Source: Gracilaria gracilis (taxonomy: Eukaryota; Rhodophyta; Florideophyceae; Gracilariales; Gracilariaceae). Taken from it: 64,000 nucleotides of DNA. Position 1 is the first letter of the stretch. Every line of letters begins with the position of its first letter. The notes beneath the pieces are model-generated. The model was not told the origin of the DNA and searched no databases. It saw only the letters and a program-made list of their open reading frames with translations. Shown here in pieces: positions 42,784 to 54,974 of the stretch. The translations under genes and the position numbers were made by a program. The stretch spans positions 1-64,000 of the forward strand of contig JARGSG010000241.1 in assembly GCA_030374805.1 (NCBI GenBank), read 5' to 3'.

Positions 42784-45589
42784 CGTTTTCCACATGCATT
42801 GTTTGAGGAGAGCACTCAAGGGATTTGATTGATTCCGGAAGAGGATATGACTCATACGTTTGACGGTTGCACACCGATGAGGTCTTCGCTTTGGTCAATA
42901 GTAGCACGTGTATCCCATTTTTCTCTTGAGTTGCCAGCCGAGCCAACAAACCATGAAGTAAATTAATATGGAGTGAGAGAAGGGAAGTGGGTTGCAGCAA
43001 CGAGTCGGAAGAGCACGGTTGGTTGTGGCGATAGAAGTTGAACAATGGAGGTTAAGATGATATGCACACTGCGCGTTGAGAGGGGTCCTTCCCGACTTCG
43101 CGGTACCGACACGGCCAACAGAAAGAAAAGAGTAAGGTGCGTCTACTAGCTTGCCGCGCTGCTCCAGTTGCGCCTGCAATGACCATCGTGCATGTATGTA
43201 CCGATCTACCTATGACACCTAGCAAAAGTTAATCCCATGTGCGAAGTTGAGCGGTACTGTGACAGAAGCCAGCACCATAATGCTGCGGGTGTTCGGCAGG
43301 AAAAGATGATGCTCGTGCTCCTTTCTCTTCCCATTTCGGCACTCTTGTTGGTGAAAGTGCACAACGGGAGCGCAACCACGTACAGCGTGAGCACGTCAGC
43401 GGACGGCGTGATGAGCTTGCCCACACTCTCGTATAAAATAAACCGTGATACCGGATACGCCACCTTTACCACGTAGAATGACCAAATATTGCTTTGGGAG
43501 GGGGGTCATCTGCGTGCCCAGCCTGCTCATACCCTGGGACTGTGACATAATGCGCAAAATGTACTTCACGTTCAGAGGGTTGAACTCTTGCGCACAGTTA
43601 CAACATCAAATAGAGCTTAGAAAACGACAGGATACTGTTTGCAACCTTTTCGAAGCAAGTGGGCGTCAACACGGTCTTGAACTTGAATTTGTTGGGTTGC
43701 ACTAAATCGCAATGACAGCCTAGGTGGATAATGCCCGGCTCGCTGTCTCGTTTAAACAGGGCACGGTACACGTACTTTTTCACGCCAATTAGTACCTCCG
43801 AGACTCCAGTGAATGAAGCCGCGTGCTCTCGTTCAGACGGGGGATTATCCTCCACAAATCCACAACGTGCGCGAATCCCTGGTGATTGATCTTTTTGCTT
43901 TTACCACCACAGATGCGAAGCCGGAGAGCGTCATTTCCAGAAATAGCAAACGAGATCGGATTTGAAACTGGAATCGAAGCGTCTTTGTCACGTAATATAC
44001 TGCAAAGTTGAACAACAGCGCGTTCGTGTGCACTACTGGTCTTTGAAACGCGTGTGCGCTAGCAGTTCCATCAATTTCTACAAAAAGCAACACGCATTCA
44101 GGTGGTGCTCTTCACAAACTAGGTACTTGGAATGAATGCATAACCCAAAAGATACGATACTTATCAGCTTCTCTCACAGTGACCTCTTCTTTCAGCAGAC
44201 GTAGACATATTGTTGTGCACCACTTGCGATCTGCGTAGTCATGAGTTTACGTAGTGTCAGTCTGCTTCGACCATTTTCTAACTCGTGATCACCTTCCATT
44301 GAGAATCGCAAAATAGCATTGAAAGCCATGCGAAGAGATACCGCGTTAAGCCTAACGCGTAGTATCAACCCTCGAGGTTTTCTGCGTCAGCGTAGCTATA
44401 GTACATCAATATCGCTGCAGACCACAAACATAAACCAAGTATGGGTACTGCAAGAAGCAGACAAAACGGTTGTGATTTTCGATGTGGGTGACGCTGAGAC
44501 GGGGCGATGTTGTGTGGGGTGATACGGCGCGATGGATTTGCGATTTGTCCTGTGACAGATCACGAAGGTATGGAACGTATAGTATGGAGATAGAACGTGT
44601 TGAACTCCATTCTGTTGCCGTTGTCAAAGTTTTAAATATTTATTCCTTACAATTACAGTGAAACCATTGGCTGTATGTTTTCAAATCACAGAGAATACAC
44701 TAGTTCTGTCAGAATTACAAGTCATATACGGAGCTGAGCATGAAAATTCTGCAAGCCATAGAAGAGTAGGAAGATATAAGAAAGTCACTGACAAGGAGTT
44801 CTTGACGTATCAAGGAAAAGGTGGCCGGGATTAACCCGGCATTGCGTCGTAGGCTATGATGGACAAGCCATGTTCGCCCACAGGCTTTAGACGTCAATTT
44901 AGGACAACCAATTCCCTTCTGTGCGGCCTGAAAAAATCAGTACCGGGGCACGACGCAATTACCAAAGTAGAAGGTCACCCAAGTTTCGAACCTGCGACCC
45001 TCGCAGTAGCTCAACAGTTATTTACCGGTTCAAAATTGCACTAACGTGGCTCACATTGATTCCCAGACGGTTGTGCTAGAGTTGGATAATTTTTGGTATT
45101 TATAGGTATAAGACATACTTGGGCAGACGACCGTGTCATATCGCTGTCGGCATGCATTCGTAGGGCTCCAAATTGAGCAACATTATGTTACAAGGCGGGT
45201 AAATCGACTGTCCGATGCCACTTAAGAGCGCACGACAGTGGCAAGCAGCTTCATTGGGAGATATCTAAGCGTTTTGAGAGAGCGTGGAGCACGAAACGCA
45301 ACAGCATTCTAGCCACAGCGGTGGCGGTGACGCGCATACGGAGTCTACAGCTCGTCATCTGAGAGCGCAGCATGAAGTTACCTTCGCATTTCATGAGCGG
45401 GTGTTAGCTCTACGAAGCGGCAAGCCTGCTTATGAGCAGCGCCAGAGATACCCATTACAAGTCATCGAAACCCGACGCCGTTCTCTCTGCGTATTCCCGT
45501 GTGGTCGCCTATAGATACCTTCGTAGATAGAGCTAGATAGATACATTTAACCTGCAAGAAAGGCATGCTACCCCTTCCTGTATACCCAC
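42784..45589. other. 2.8 kb of cargo with short unidentified ORFs
   Basis: A series of minus-strand ORFs of 80-95 codons (44093-43845, 43855-43598, 43472-43206, 43179-42895) have non-random-looking composition but no motif I recognise. On the plus strand 43237-43476 overlaps them and has a hydrophobic segment (MMLVLLSLPISALLLVKV) like a signal peptide. No gene model is claimed. Confidence 0.3.
44931..45043 (-). ncRNA. possible tRNA-derived pol III unit (SINE-like)
   Basis: On the minus strand an A-box-like TAGTGCAATTTTG (45043-45031) is followed about 40 bases later by a B-box-like GGTTCGAAACT (44992-44982), then by TTTTTT (44936-44931) as a terminator. The sequence GGGTCGCAGGTTCGAA is typical of a tRNA T-arm, but acceptor and anticodon stems do not fold, so it is not a functional tRNA. 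Only one copy is seen. Confidence 0.3.
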
Positions 45590-48440
45590 GGATGCCACGT
45601 GTACACGTCGCCACGCAGTAACTTCAATACAGGCTGCGCGCAAGTGGGCACCTCACTCTCGCTTCTTGCCCAACGCCGCTGTGCATCGGGGCTTCCATGC
45701 ATCGGCTTGGTTGCGTTTGGGCAAAGCGCGCTGACAGCACACACTCGCCCGTGGGCGCTATCGACGCCTACATCTCCTCCGCTCACACCACTTCCAAAGC
45801 AACCTCGCCAACTCACGCACAGACCGGCCCGCGACGAACCGTCAGAGCCACCCGAAGCTCAAATTCAAGGTTGTGCGTGCACAGCGCCTGAAGACTGTGC
45901 AGTTTGTGATCACCCTCCCGTCTTGGAGTCCTGCTGCAGCTTCGCCATCGCTGCCGTCACTCCGGCTTACGTCGACTGCAGCGGCGCTTATCGCCATTTT
46001 CCACGGCTTACGGCCGAATCACCTCGTTCCGCAACCCGCCCGCGCTGTCTCAGTTCTTTTGCCTCCGAACCGTTACACGCAACTTCGTTCCCTCTCGCGT
46101 CGCTGCTAGCCACTCTTCTTTCGCTCGCTTCGGCATGATTCCCAAGACGGACAACGGCGCCAGCCCGGACAGTGCGTCGACGTTGGCGTTGCCGTGCGCA
46201 GCAGCGGGCTGCGCGCGAAAATGCGAGGCGAGCGCCTGTTCCATATTGCGAGCGGGATTTTGCGGCGGAGCGGCATGCGGCTGCATGAAGGACTGTGCGG
46301 GTAGATCGGACGCGGGCGCATTGGGGGGCGTGAGCGTGGTGGAGGCCAGCACGTGCAACGGCGCAGCCGCCACGGGTGACTCCGGCACGGAATGGCCCGC
46401 AGTGGCACTGCACGGGCGGCACGATGAACACGCACGGAATGCAGCACATGCGTAGCGGGCGTGGGGAAAACCACTCTTTCCAGGCACAGACGTGCGCTAG
46501 CGAATGCAGCGGCAGCGACGACGACGACTACGCGAGCTTGGCCGACGAGCTGGCGCCGCGGTTGAGACGACGGCGAAACGAGAAGGCAGAAATGGCAGTA
46601 CGGGCGCGGTTGCGGTGGCTACGATGGCGGCGACGACGTGGGCGACAGGAGCCGAGGCGCGGCGGGACGTGCAGTTATGAGCAACGCATGAATGAAGGCG
46701 GAGGCGCACGCGCGCGCGCGCGCGCGCGCGCGCTTGCATGACATCTGGTAAGGCGCGCGCGTTCCACAGCGTGCGGCGCGTATGAGCGCGGCCGAAGAGG
46801 AAGGCGCTGTGAGGTACAGTACCGCTGGTAGCGGCGCGCCGGCGGGGCGGCGCGCGCGACGCGAAGGCGGGCGGTGGCAGCGGCCGCGCCCCGTTTGGAA
46901 AGCTGGCGGTAGACGATGGGCGCTTGCCACGCCTCGCGCGCGCCGCCCGCGCCCGCGACGAGCTGTCAGCGCCGCCGCGCAAACGCTCAAATTCAAAGTG
47001 GCGAGTGCGCCGCGCCTGGAGATTGTGTGGTTTGCATGCACACTCCCGCTGCAGCTTCTTCGTCGCCGCCGCTTCCGCCTCCGCCACTGCCGCCGACCGC
47101 AGTGGCGCTTATCGCTAGATGGATAACTCCGCTCCGCATCTCGCCCGCGCCGTCGCCGCCTTCTCGCCGTCAAATCGCTTCACGCAGAGTCGTTCCCTGC
47201 CGCGTGGCCCGCTGGGCGCTTTCCTGCCGCGTCGTTCCGGCAGCCTTGCCGCGCCGAATGGCGCGCGGGCGAGCTCGGCGATGGAACGCCTTGTTGCAGC
47301 TGCCATGCATCTCAGCAAACCTTAGCTGCCCCCTCATACGCCGCCGTCCACTATGTAGATACCTGTACCGCCGCCGGCCCACCCGCCGCCGCCAGACGTT
47401 GGACTGGCTCAAAAATAGCTTCTAACGTATGGCTCCGTCCCTTTCTACTCACCGCTCCGTATGGATGGCTCTGCGCACGTTGCTTGCAACCGCTGCTTCA
47501 ACTTTGAACACTTATCGTGCAGCCGTGTATTGTGATCTGCTTGACGGCTTGTTTCCACCCTTATGGAAGGGGTGCCACTCTGCGCAATCTCTAAACGCGG
47601 TGAAAACTTCTTCTACCTCAGCTTGTACAAGTACAAACCGCTTGCTTGCCAGCGCGAAGATGATGGTGGAACCTCCATGGTGGCGTCTAAAATCTTGCGA
47701 CCGACCGCTGCCTTACCGCAGCAAATCAAAACACCCAACCTTTCTGTACACGCTTGTACTGTTACAGTTACACTCTCTGCTGCGCTTGCGTAACCCGCCA
47801 TTGCAGTCTCTGCCCTCTTCATCTTGCTTGAGCTGCAGCTGCACTTGCAAGTCACTCTTGCATCCAAAAATTCCCGACCCCCTTCCCCCCCCCTCTCCCC
47901 CCTCTCCCTTTGACCGCGTTGCAGCGTGCCCCAATCGTGAATACATGTCGTGCATTAGCATTGGGAGCAGCCATCATGAGCTAGCTCCAAAACTCTCGCG
48001 TGCGTAGTAGAAATGACAATGACAAGGAGCGTCGGAAGGACGGAAGCTCGTTGTCTCAAGCCGATTAGTTGCGGCACTGGGCGCGAGAGTCTCTCAGGTG
48101 GCAGTCGGCGACATAGCGTCTCGGCGACAGAGCGGAGAGGGGGCGGGTGGCGGATGTTGGACGCAGTTGCGCACCTCTTGAGACTGCGATGGGAGGAGTT
48201 GTGCGGCGATAAAGGCGCAGCACGTAATCGAGAACATTAATTAGATGCTTATTAAAAACGCAGCCAAACACACACACACCAATCCGAAAAAAATCTGCGC
48301 GCCGCACTCCGCTCGCGCAGCCGCCACGCGCCGCCCAAGTCCAGCACAATGATGAGCACAAAGAGAGGGTTCGCTCGCATTTGCCCCAATACCGCGCCGC
48401 TGCCCGCCCCATGTACATATAACAACACCACAGCTACATC
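45590..48440. other. GC-rich, CpG-rich cargo segment with degenerate duplication
   Basis: About 2.8 kb stands out by strong GC and CpG content against its AT-richer neighbours. Two parts, about 45855-46110 and 46985-47215, are diverged copies of each other: both contain CTCAAATTCAA, then CTGCAGCTTC-like sequence and GGCGCTTATCGC in the same order. A pure CG dinucleotide run lies at 46709-46733. Many long overlapping ORFs on both strands are expected in such DNA and are not supported. It may be a captured CpG-rich gene or promoter region. Confidence 0.45.
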
Positions 48441-51334
48441 ACCCCCGTCTTCAGTCTGCAGCCTCTAGCTATAGCTAAATAACATTACGTGTCGTCTCGT
48501 CTCCAATCCAACCCTTCCCCGTCGAGACCCCAGCGCAAGTAAGGCGCATCCCTATGGCAAGAGATTTGCTGCACACAAGCTTGAATTGTTTTCGCTATTG
48601 CCCCAAACCCACGTCAACGAGAGCTTCCCATCTTCATTTCCGCAGCCGTGCTTGTGTTGTGACTTCCGCAGGGACCAGTAGTAAGCCACCAAAAGAACGC
48701 AGGCCGTCTCTACCATCGCTCAACAACATGTCAAACACAACTTGATGCGTTCATCATCAAGTACAGCGCGCGAACAGTGAATAGCTTAGCTGTAAGGGAA
48801 ATCCCCGCCCCTCGTTCCCCGCCGCCCGCTCTCGCGCCAAATCTCCTTGACAAATCTGTCACTTGCCGCTTGGAGCCAACAAACATTTCCAAATATGCCC
48901 TTGTTCTACATCTCTTCAAACGTGTTATATGTATAAGCATTTGCCCTTGCGACTGATTTGTCACCGTATGTAATCCGCTCTACTGCACACGGCCATATTG
49001 TTAAGGAGCAATAGCCAATGCAGTTCCTCCAAGCCATGCGTCGAAACTTCTGATCCTGTGACCGCTCATGACCAAGCACACTGAACCAGATAAGCCAGAT
49101 AAGCAACATAAGCATACGAGTTCATCCAAAAACTCTTAAACCAACGTCAGGCTTTGCAAGCATGACACGAATACGTCAACAGCCATTCTTTTAAACCTTT
49201 CATCGTACCTTGTTTACTCTGAACAACCTCTTCCTTCAAGTGATGAAAAACTCAAAATCCTTCATACGCAATTACCGTTCTCAAAGCGTCCAGAGTTCTT
49301 CCCTGCAAACTCTTATGCCAGCTCATCCTAGCTTCGAATGAGTTATCCCACATATTACTGAGCTTTAAACAAGAAGGTACGGCCTTATCACAAGCAGTTT
49401 GTATCGAAATGCCATTGCCTAAAATACCGCAGATGACTACTCTTCTGTTCTGGCAGATTCGCAATTTTGAAACCGTCTCGTACACCGTGAACAAAAGCTG
49501 AAAACGCCAAAGTGACCATGACGAAGTACTTATATCTTCTTCTGTTTGGATAACGCCTGTAGTCGTCGTTACCCTTGTACTTGGGTTCAGAACATGACGA
49601 CAATGTTAACCCATCAGGCGGAACGATGACGACCATTCGTATTCTGATGCAACTCATCGTATCTCGTCCCGTCCATGTCCTTCGCGATTATAATTCACAC
49701 TCTTCAGAAATCAAATCTCGTTCAACTACGCTCCTGATGAAGGCAAGAAACAAGTTCGACTGATATCTACACTGACCGTGGTTTCTGTGTTTTCCGCTTC
49801 CTCCGAACCTGAAGGACTTCTCGCAGACCATATCAAGGGCATAGACCCAGCTGTAATATTAGGTCACGAGGAAATGCAAACGATACTGCAGCTCCGTGTC
49901 CTTCCGAAATCGCAAGGAACGATGTTCGGTTCGTGGACAATTCGTTTAGAGGCGAGCAGCCCAGTGTGAATATCTGAAGACCGCATTCAAAAGATATCGA
50001 TGAACCTGCCAGCAGCGACTTTGGCCTGCAGACACTCATGTGCCGCAGAGCTGGACAGCACACGTTCCATTACAGAGACATGCTCCATTGTCTAGGAAAA
50101 GACACAAAATAGGAGCACAAGCGGCCGCTTGTTGCAAATTCGCCAGGCGCATCATGGTATGTGTTTAGCTCTCTACCTCACAATTGCATTTGGTTAACTC
50201 CATAGCAAGTCCAACCCATGTTCCTTGAAGTTCCAACCAGCGCACGTCCATTGAAAAAAAATCTAGGGAGCCCGTAACATTATGGCATACGCTCAAATGT
50301 TGCTCTCAATGTGCATAAGTTATGAGAAATGGAGGCTAAATGTGTCAGGAACCAAGGCGTACATTACTGCTACGCAAAGACTATGAACGCTTTTGAATTT
50401 TCGGGGTAAAGCGGGAAAGGTGGTGAGGTTGATAAGATGGACTGCTCAGAGATTACGTGAGATGTGCTCAAGCCACAGGTAGCCTGTTCGACGATTCCGA
50501 TGCAGCTTTCTTTCCATACGCGTAGAATGGATCCAAACTAATCGTTTCGAAGAACCTCGCCCCCAGAGAGGTTTCAATCCGTTACCCGATGATTTGCAAT
50601 CCGGTGAGTCTTCTTCTGTGGCGGTCTTGAAACCCGAGTGACCGCCTGAACGAGAGCCTGGAAGGAGAGGCTTGAGGAAGCTTCAGGCTCCCGGGCGTTG
50701 CGGTTCGCACAGTAGCTGCATGCCTTCGGTGAGCTACAAAATCCACGAAGGTGAATTGCAAACCAAAATAAAACCCCAAACTTGATCATCTTCAACGTGG
50801 CACATGATCAACATAGCTCCTGGTGAAACCTACGGCGGTTTCCGCAGGTCCTATCGCAGCGCTCACCTCCTCCCGCTCAAGATTGTCAACTCGACAGGAT
50901 TTTGTTTGCAGCTTGCAGAGAAGGTGCGACGCGAAAGCAGTACCGAAATCTCGCTGACACTTTCACCTGCATTTCATGTTCATGCAGGGAGCTTCCGCCG
51001 CCCCAGAAGTGAAGTCGCTACATCAGTGAACATGGGACTGCAGGCCGCTGCGAAAGACTCGCGTTGCTTTCCTTACTCCTATTTTTGCTTCTTCGAGTAC
51101 TCCATACAGGTGGTTCTTCCCTTGAGCATTCTAAATACTTGCTCTTCTCGTGGTTATATTGAACGAAGCACTTTCTTTCGTTTTGCGGTAACCATATCGT
51201 CTGAGGAGCAACAGCGTGTGCATCAGGATTCCAACTCTACCGTCGTGAACGACTCGTAACTACCATCTACTACTCAGTAGACGCTAGGTTTTTTCGGTTC
51301 AACAGTAGAAACCTTCCTCACAAATTGCCGAACA
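48441..51334. other. 2.9 kb of cargo without recognised genes
   Basis: Short ORFs exist (for example 49657-49388 minus, 50804-51259 plus, 50795-50574 minus) but none shows a known domain or clear splice pattern. Confidence 0.35.
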
Positions 51335-52433
51335 GTGGCGACCAAGCTCTTCAGATCCGAAATCGCCAAGCCGATCAGCCTTTATCAGGATAGACGCTTT
51401 CAAGGTGAGCAGGTAAGTGTTTTTCTGAATTCCTATCCATTCTATCGTTATACGACAAAGCAACTGACAGGATCCTCTAAACTACTACGCAACAAAGTAA
51501 CCTGCATGCACATCTTTACTTGCTCAGAAACAACGGGAATCCGCCCTCAAACAAAGTACAACTCTTTATGTTGGAAATCGTTCATTCTACACAACAGAAG
51601 AACAAATATTCGATCTTTTCTCTAAAGCTGGAGAGATACGACGTATTATCATGGGTCTAGACCGCCATAAGAAGACCCCTTGCGGCTTTTGCTTTGTCGA
51701 ATAGTACACAAGATGTGACGCAGAGAATAGCGTCAATTTTCTCTCTGGAACCAAGTTAGATGAAAGGGCTATTCGAGTCGACTACGACGTCGGTTTCTCT
51801 GATGGTAGACAGTACGGGCGCGGGCGTTCTGGTGGGCAGGTTCGTGACGAGCACAGAGTCGACTACGATCCTGGAAGAGGTGGATTCGGAAGAGCTCGGG
51901 ACTCACAAACAGGTATGACCGGTATGCAAATGTGGAGCGGCGCTGCAGCACCGCCACAGCAGTCAGGCCCTACAGGACGTGGGCGACCTTACGGGGAAAG
52001 AGGTCGTAGAATTGGAAGAGGTGTTCGTGACGGTAGAGGTCGAGGTCGCCCGTTCCATGGTGCTCCCGGACATGGGCCGCCCGGGCACGGTCCGCCTGGG
52101 CACGGTCCGCCTGGGCAGTCTCCTGCTCGCTACTTCGGTGGCATGGGTCAAGGACCTCCGAAAAGAAGGCGTGAACCAGACGAATACAATGGCCCAGACA
52201 GTAATTACGAGCCCAGGTATAAGAGAATGCGAGGTCCAGACTTCCCACCCCATCCTCCTCCAATGATGGGCATGCCGCCGCCACCCGGTATGATGAATCG
52301 TTCTATGCCGCCTCCTATACCTGGCCCCCCGATGGTACCCATGGATGCAGTATCAAAAATGAGGCCTGGTATGCCTAGAGATGGTGAACAAATGCGTAAC
52401 GAGCGATTCGACAGAGGGAGGAAAGATGACTAG
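51335..52433 (+). pseudogene. NCBP2: nuclear cap-binding protein subunit 2 (CBP20), captured pseudogene
   Basis: CBP20 is the RRM protein that binds the 5' cap of nuclear RNA together with CBP80. Exon 1 (51335-51412) encodes the helical N-terminus (ISLYQDRRFQGEQ). A 115-bp GT-AG intron (51413-51527) is followed in phase by exon 2 with RNP2 ([20 protein letters not shown]), [14 protein letters not shown]1 (CGFCFVE) and the signature [20 protein letters not shown]. The tail is Arg/Gly- and Pro/Met-rich and runs to TAG 52431-52433. A TAG at 51702-51704 replaces the conserved Tyr after CFVE. The frame opens with GTG instead of ATG and no upstream ATG is in frame, although the ATG could be split by another intron. 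It lies inside the 19-kb transposon. Confidence 0.85.
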
Positions 52434-52535
52434 TAGAACCGATATGGTTGAGATACATTGCGTGTCGTGCCTGTCATTGCTCGTCTTTTCTTTCTATTGT
52501 ATAGTTTCCTTGTCTGAATCTACTTGTTTAAGTAG

Positions 52536-53487
52536 TCACTCGGACTGCTGCATTTCTCGAGCTATAGCATCCAGGCCTTCTCGATAAGTTGGAATTCGGA
52601 GGTTTGGCACAAGAATATTCCTCGTCTTAGCGTTCGAAACTTGTTTGCTTGCCCTGATTTTGTGACGAGCCGAAAGAGGTTCAATTCTGTATTCTGTGTT
52701 ATCCTGTGAGAGTTCCAGGTCTCGTATTAATGCTTCAGCGTATCCGAATACGGACCGTCGACTGGCTGGAAGATCATCGCTTATGTTGTAGACTTGAACT
52801 AACGATTTGGAATGCTTGTCTTCCTTGTGTCCGTACTCTCTGGTTTCTAAGCATATTTCTGATGTTACCGCGTTTGCCAGATCGGCCACATGGATACGAG
52901 ATACAAGCATGTCGAGTGTATCTGTAGTTTGACTCATCACATTCGGGTTTCGAAGCAATGTCTGCAAAGCATTTCGACCGGGACCGTAAATTCCGGCCTT
53001 TCGGGAAATGCACGACGGAACTGTGACCTGTTTGGACAGGTAAATCCATCTGTTTTCAACCGTGAGTCGCAGTTTTCTTTTCGCAGAGGGATTGAGAATG
53101 GGACTATTCTCATCAACCATTGCACCCCTATGATCGCCATATACACTGGTGCTGGAAATATAACCCTAGTCTCATTTCTTTCAACTCGTACTTGTTAGAA
53201 ATCACCACGCCCATGATGCCATGAAAGGTGTATTGGCTTTGAGAACTTACAAACCATTTAATACAGTGAGATCTTCGGAGGAGATCCCCTTATTGGGGTA
53301 GTATGGGATCTTCATTACGCAATGCGTCAGGAGCTACACGCGACAGCACGTGTGCAGAATCACTAATGTGGTAATCAATGAAAGCTTTCATCTGGTTTTG
53401 GGATGTCTTCTTGGAAGACTGAGTGCTTGTCGGCAGCTGGTGAACGGATGAAGTGCTTACCGACGATTGTGTAACTCCGGGAACCAT
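52536..53487 (-). pseudogene. SDR / NAD(P)-binding epimerase-like protein, captured pseudogene
   Basis: The upstream exon (53487-53251) reads HVLSRVAPDALRNEDPILPQ, a TAA at 53290-53292, then GDLLRRSHCIKWF. An 85-bp GT-AG intron (53250-53166, with CTAAC branch-like sequence) joins in phase to YISSTSVYGDHRGAMVDENS, containing the SDR Ser and YG, then RKAGIYGPGRNAL, SRIHVADLANAV and YNISDDLPASRR, ending at 52536. This matches the YeeZ-like / plant Rossmann epimerase family. The N-terminal GxxGxxG segment is not visible up to about 54000. Related proteins have a residue rather than a stop at the TAA. The gene is convergent with the CBP20 copy, 102 bp apart, so the two were probably neighbours in the donor locus. 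Confidence 0.75.
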
Positions 53488-53489
53488 AA

Positions 53490-54974
53490 GCCCCAGCCTC
53501 CACTTTCATGTAGCAATCAAGACATAGATCTCAACAATGTTGGTCAGAAGAATGGAATGGGAATTGAAAGGGTATCATAGGCGTTCCGTACTTAAATGCT
53601 GAGCAATTCTAATACATGCATATACCAGTCCAAACACAGCAAACGTCTTCTGGGTGCAGTCATAATGTGGTTGCGAGCTAGACATGATTGGACACATGAG
53701 GAAACCAGTGACCGGAGATCGCATTCTGTGAAAAGCCGTATGACTCGAAAGAGAGAGATATATATAGTTCATGAGGCCTGCATGATGATCAAGAGTACAG
53801 TGCATCAAAAACTGTCCGCAAAGGAACTTTGACATTCACGGCTTCTCAGGCATATCAGTATTGTAAGATATCGTTGTTCGTACTCTTGTTATAGCGAGTT
53901 TCCGCACACCAATTGAAACGAGGCCTGGGTATCAGAATGCTCGTTAAGTAAATAAGAGAATGCTCGACATGCGAGATGAAACGATGCTCGTATTGAGAAT
54001 GGCTTAAGCAAGGTAGTAGGGGGATCCTAAACTGTTACAGCATAATATGATAGGGGTGTGTTAAGATTCAATGGTTCTTGCTCGTGTGGTTGCCTTTCAG
54101 TTCATGCTTCGCAGGAAGACAGGTATGGCTTCATACCAATAATAACTACTTGATCAAGTTTGCTCGCATCACCTTCAAACTGTATCGGCTCAATAGTCGA
54201 GACGCCACGTTTAACATCGCAAGCACATACGTGCACCAAGCACAAACAGAGCTGATGGGCTGAACACATGGCATGAAAGCGCAGATCTGGTGGAGCCGTG
54301 AACAACAACCAGAATTTCGAAAAGCCTTCAAAGCCTTCCAATGCGCTGCCCAGCGACTTCTCAACAAGAATCTGTGTTTCGTTCTGGAAGCGGGCGACGC
54401 GCGTACACGCCATGTGTCCCACTTTTTGCATTTGTCGCTACGTGTCTGCTACATTGACGTGAGCGGTGCGAGGAATCATGCCCTTCCTGTCGTCTAGTTT
54501 TCGTTGGCGCACCGAAATCTGGCGCATTATGGTGGCTCGCTTTGCGCCCAGATCATCAAGTTGGTGGGAAAAACAGTCCAAGTGCGTTGGACTTGGTTCA
54601 GAAAGCAAATCAGTGGCGAAGAAGGCGCGATCATAGTGCGCCAGACCTTGCTTGCACTGCATGATGATCTCAGAATGTCTATATACACACATACACACGC
54701 AGCTATGCCCCACCATCATCTAGATAGATATCATATAGCCGCAGCCGTACCAGGCTGCAGGCGGTGCTGCACCTGTCGGTCGACGGATTGCATCTAAGCA
54801 GGCGAGCCTCGGTGGACACTTTCACATTTTGCTTCGCGCCATGGTTTGAAGTCAGCCAAATCCGAACCGAAAAGTGTACACGGTAGTGTGGTTATTGATT
54901 CACAAGACTGCTGAAAGGCTGCTAAACGGTTCCGTGGGCGGCGCGAAAATTGTAAGAGCGAAAGTATCCAGTAT
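53490..54974. other. 1.5 kb of cargo without recognised genes
   Basis: One plus-strand frame is nearly open from 54078 to 54797 with two stops (54261, 54495), and a minus-strand frame covers 54431-54102. Neither resembles a known protein. Confidence 0.35.

Noticed and set aside
42895-44093. Possible virus-like or Polinton-like genes in the minus-strand ORFs
   Set aside because: No recognisable capsid, ATPase or polymerase motif. The ORFs are short and overlap in different frames.
45599-47425. Several 100-200-codon ORFs on both strands of the GC-rich region
   Set aside because: High GC removes stop codons by chance. The ORFs overlap on opposite strands and have biased Arg/Ala/Pro composition without motifs.
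54078-54797. One plus-strand frame almost open for 720 bp with two stops
   Set aside because: No recognisable domain, and the minus strand is also open there; chance cannot be excluded.
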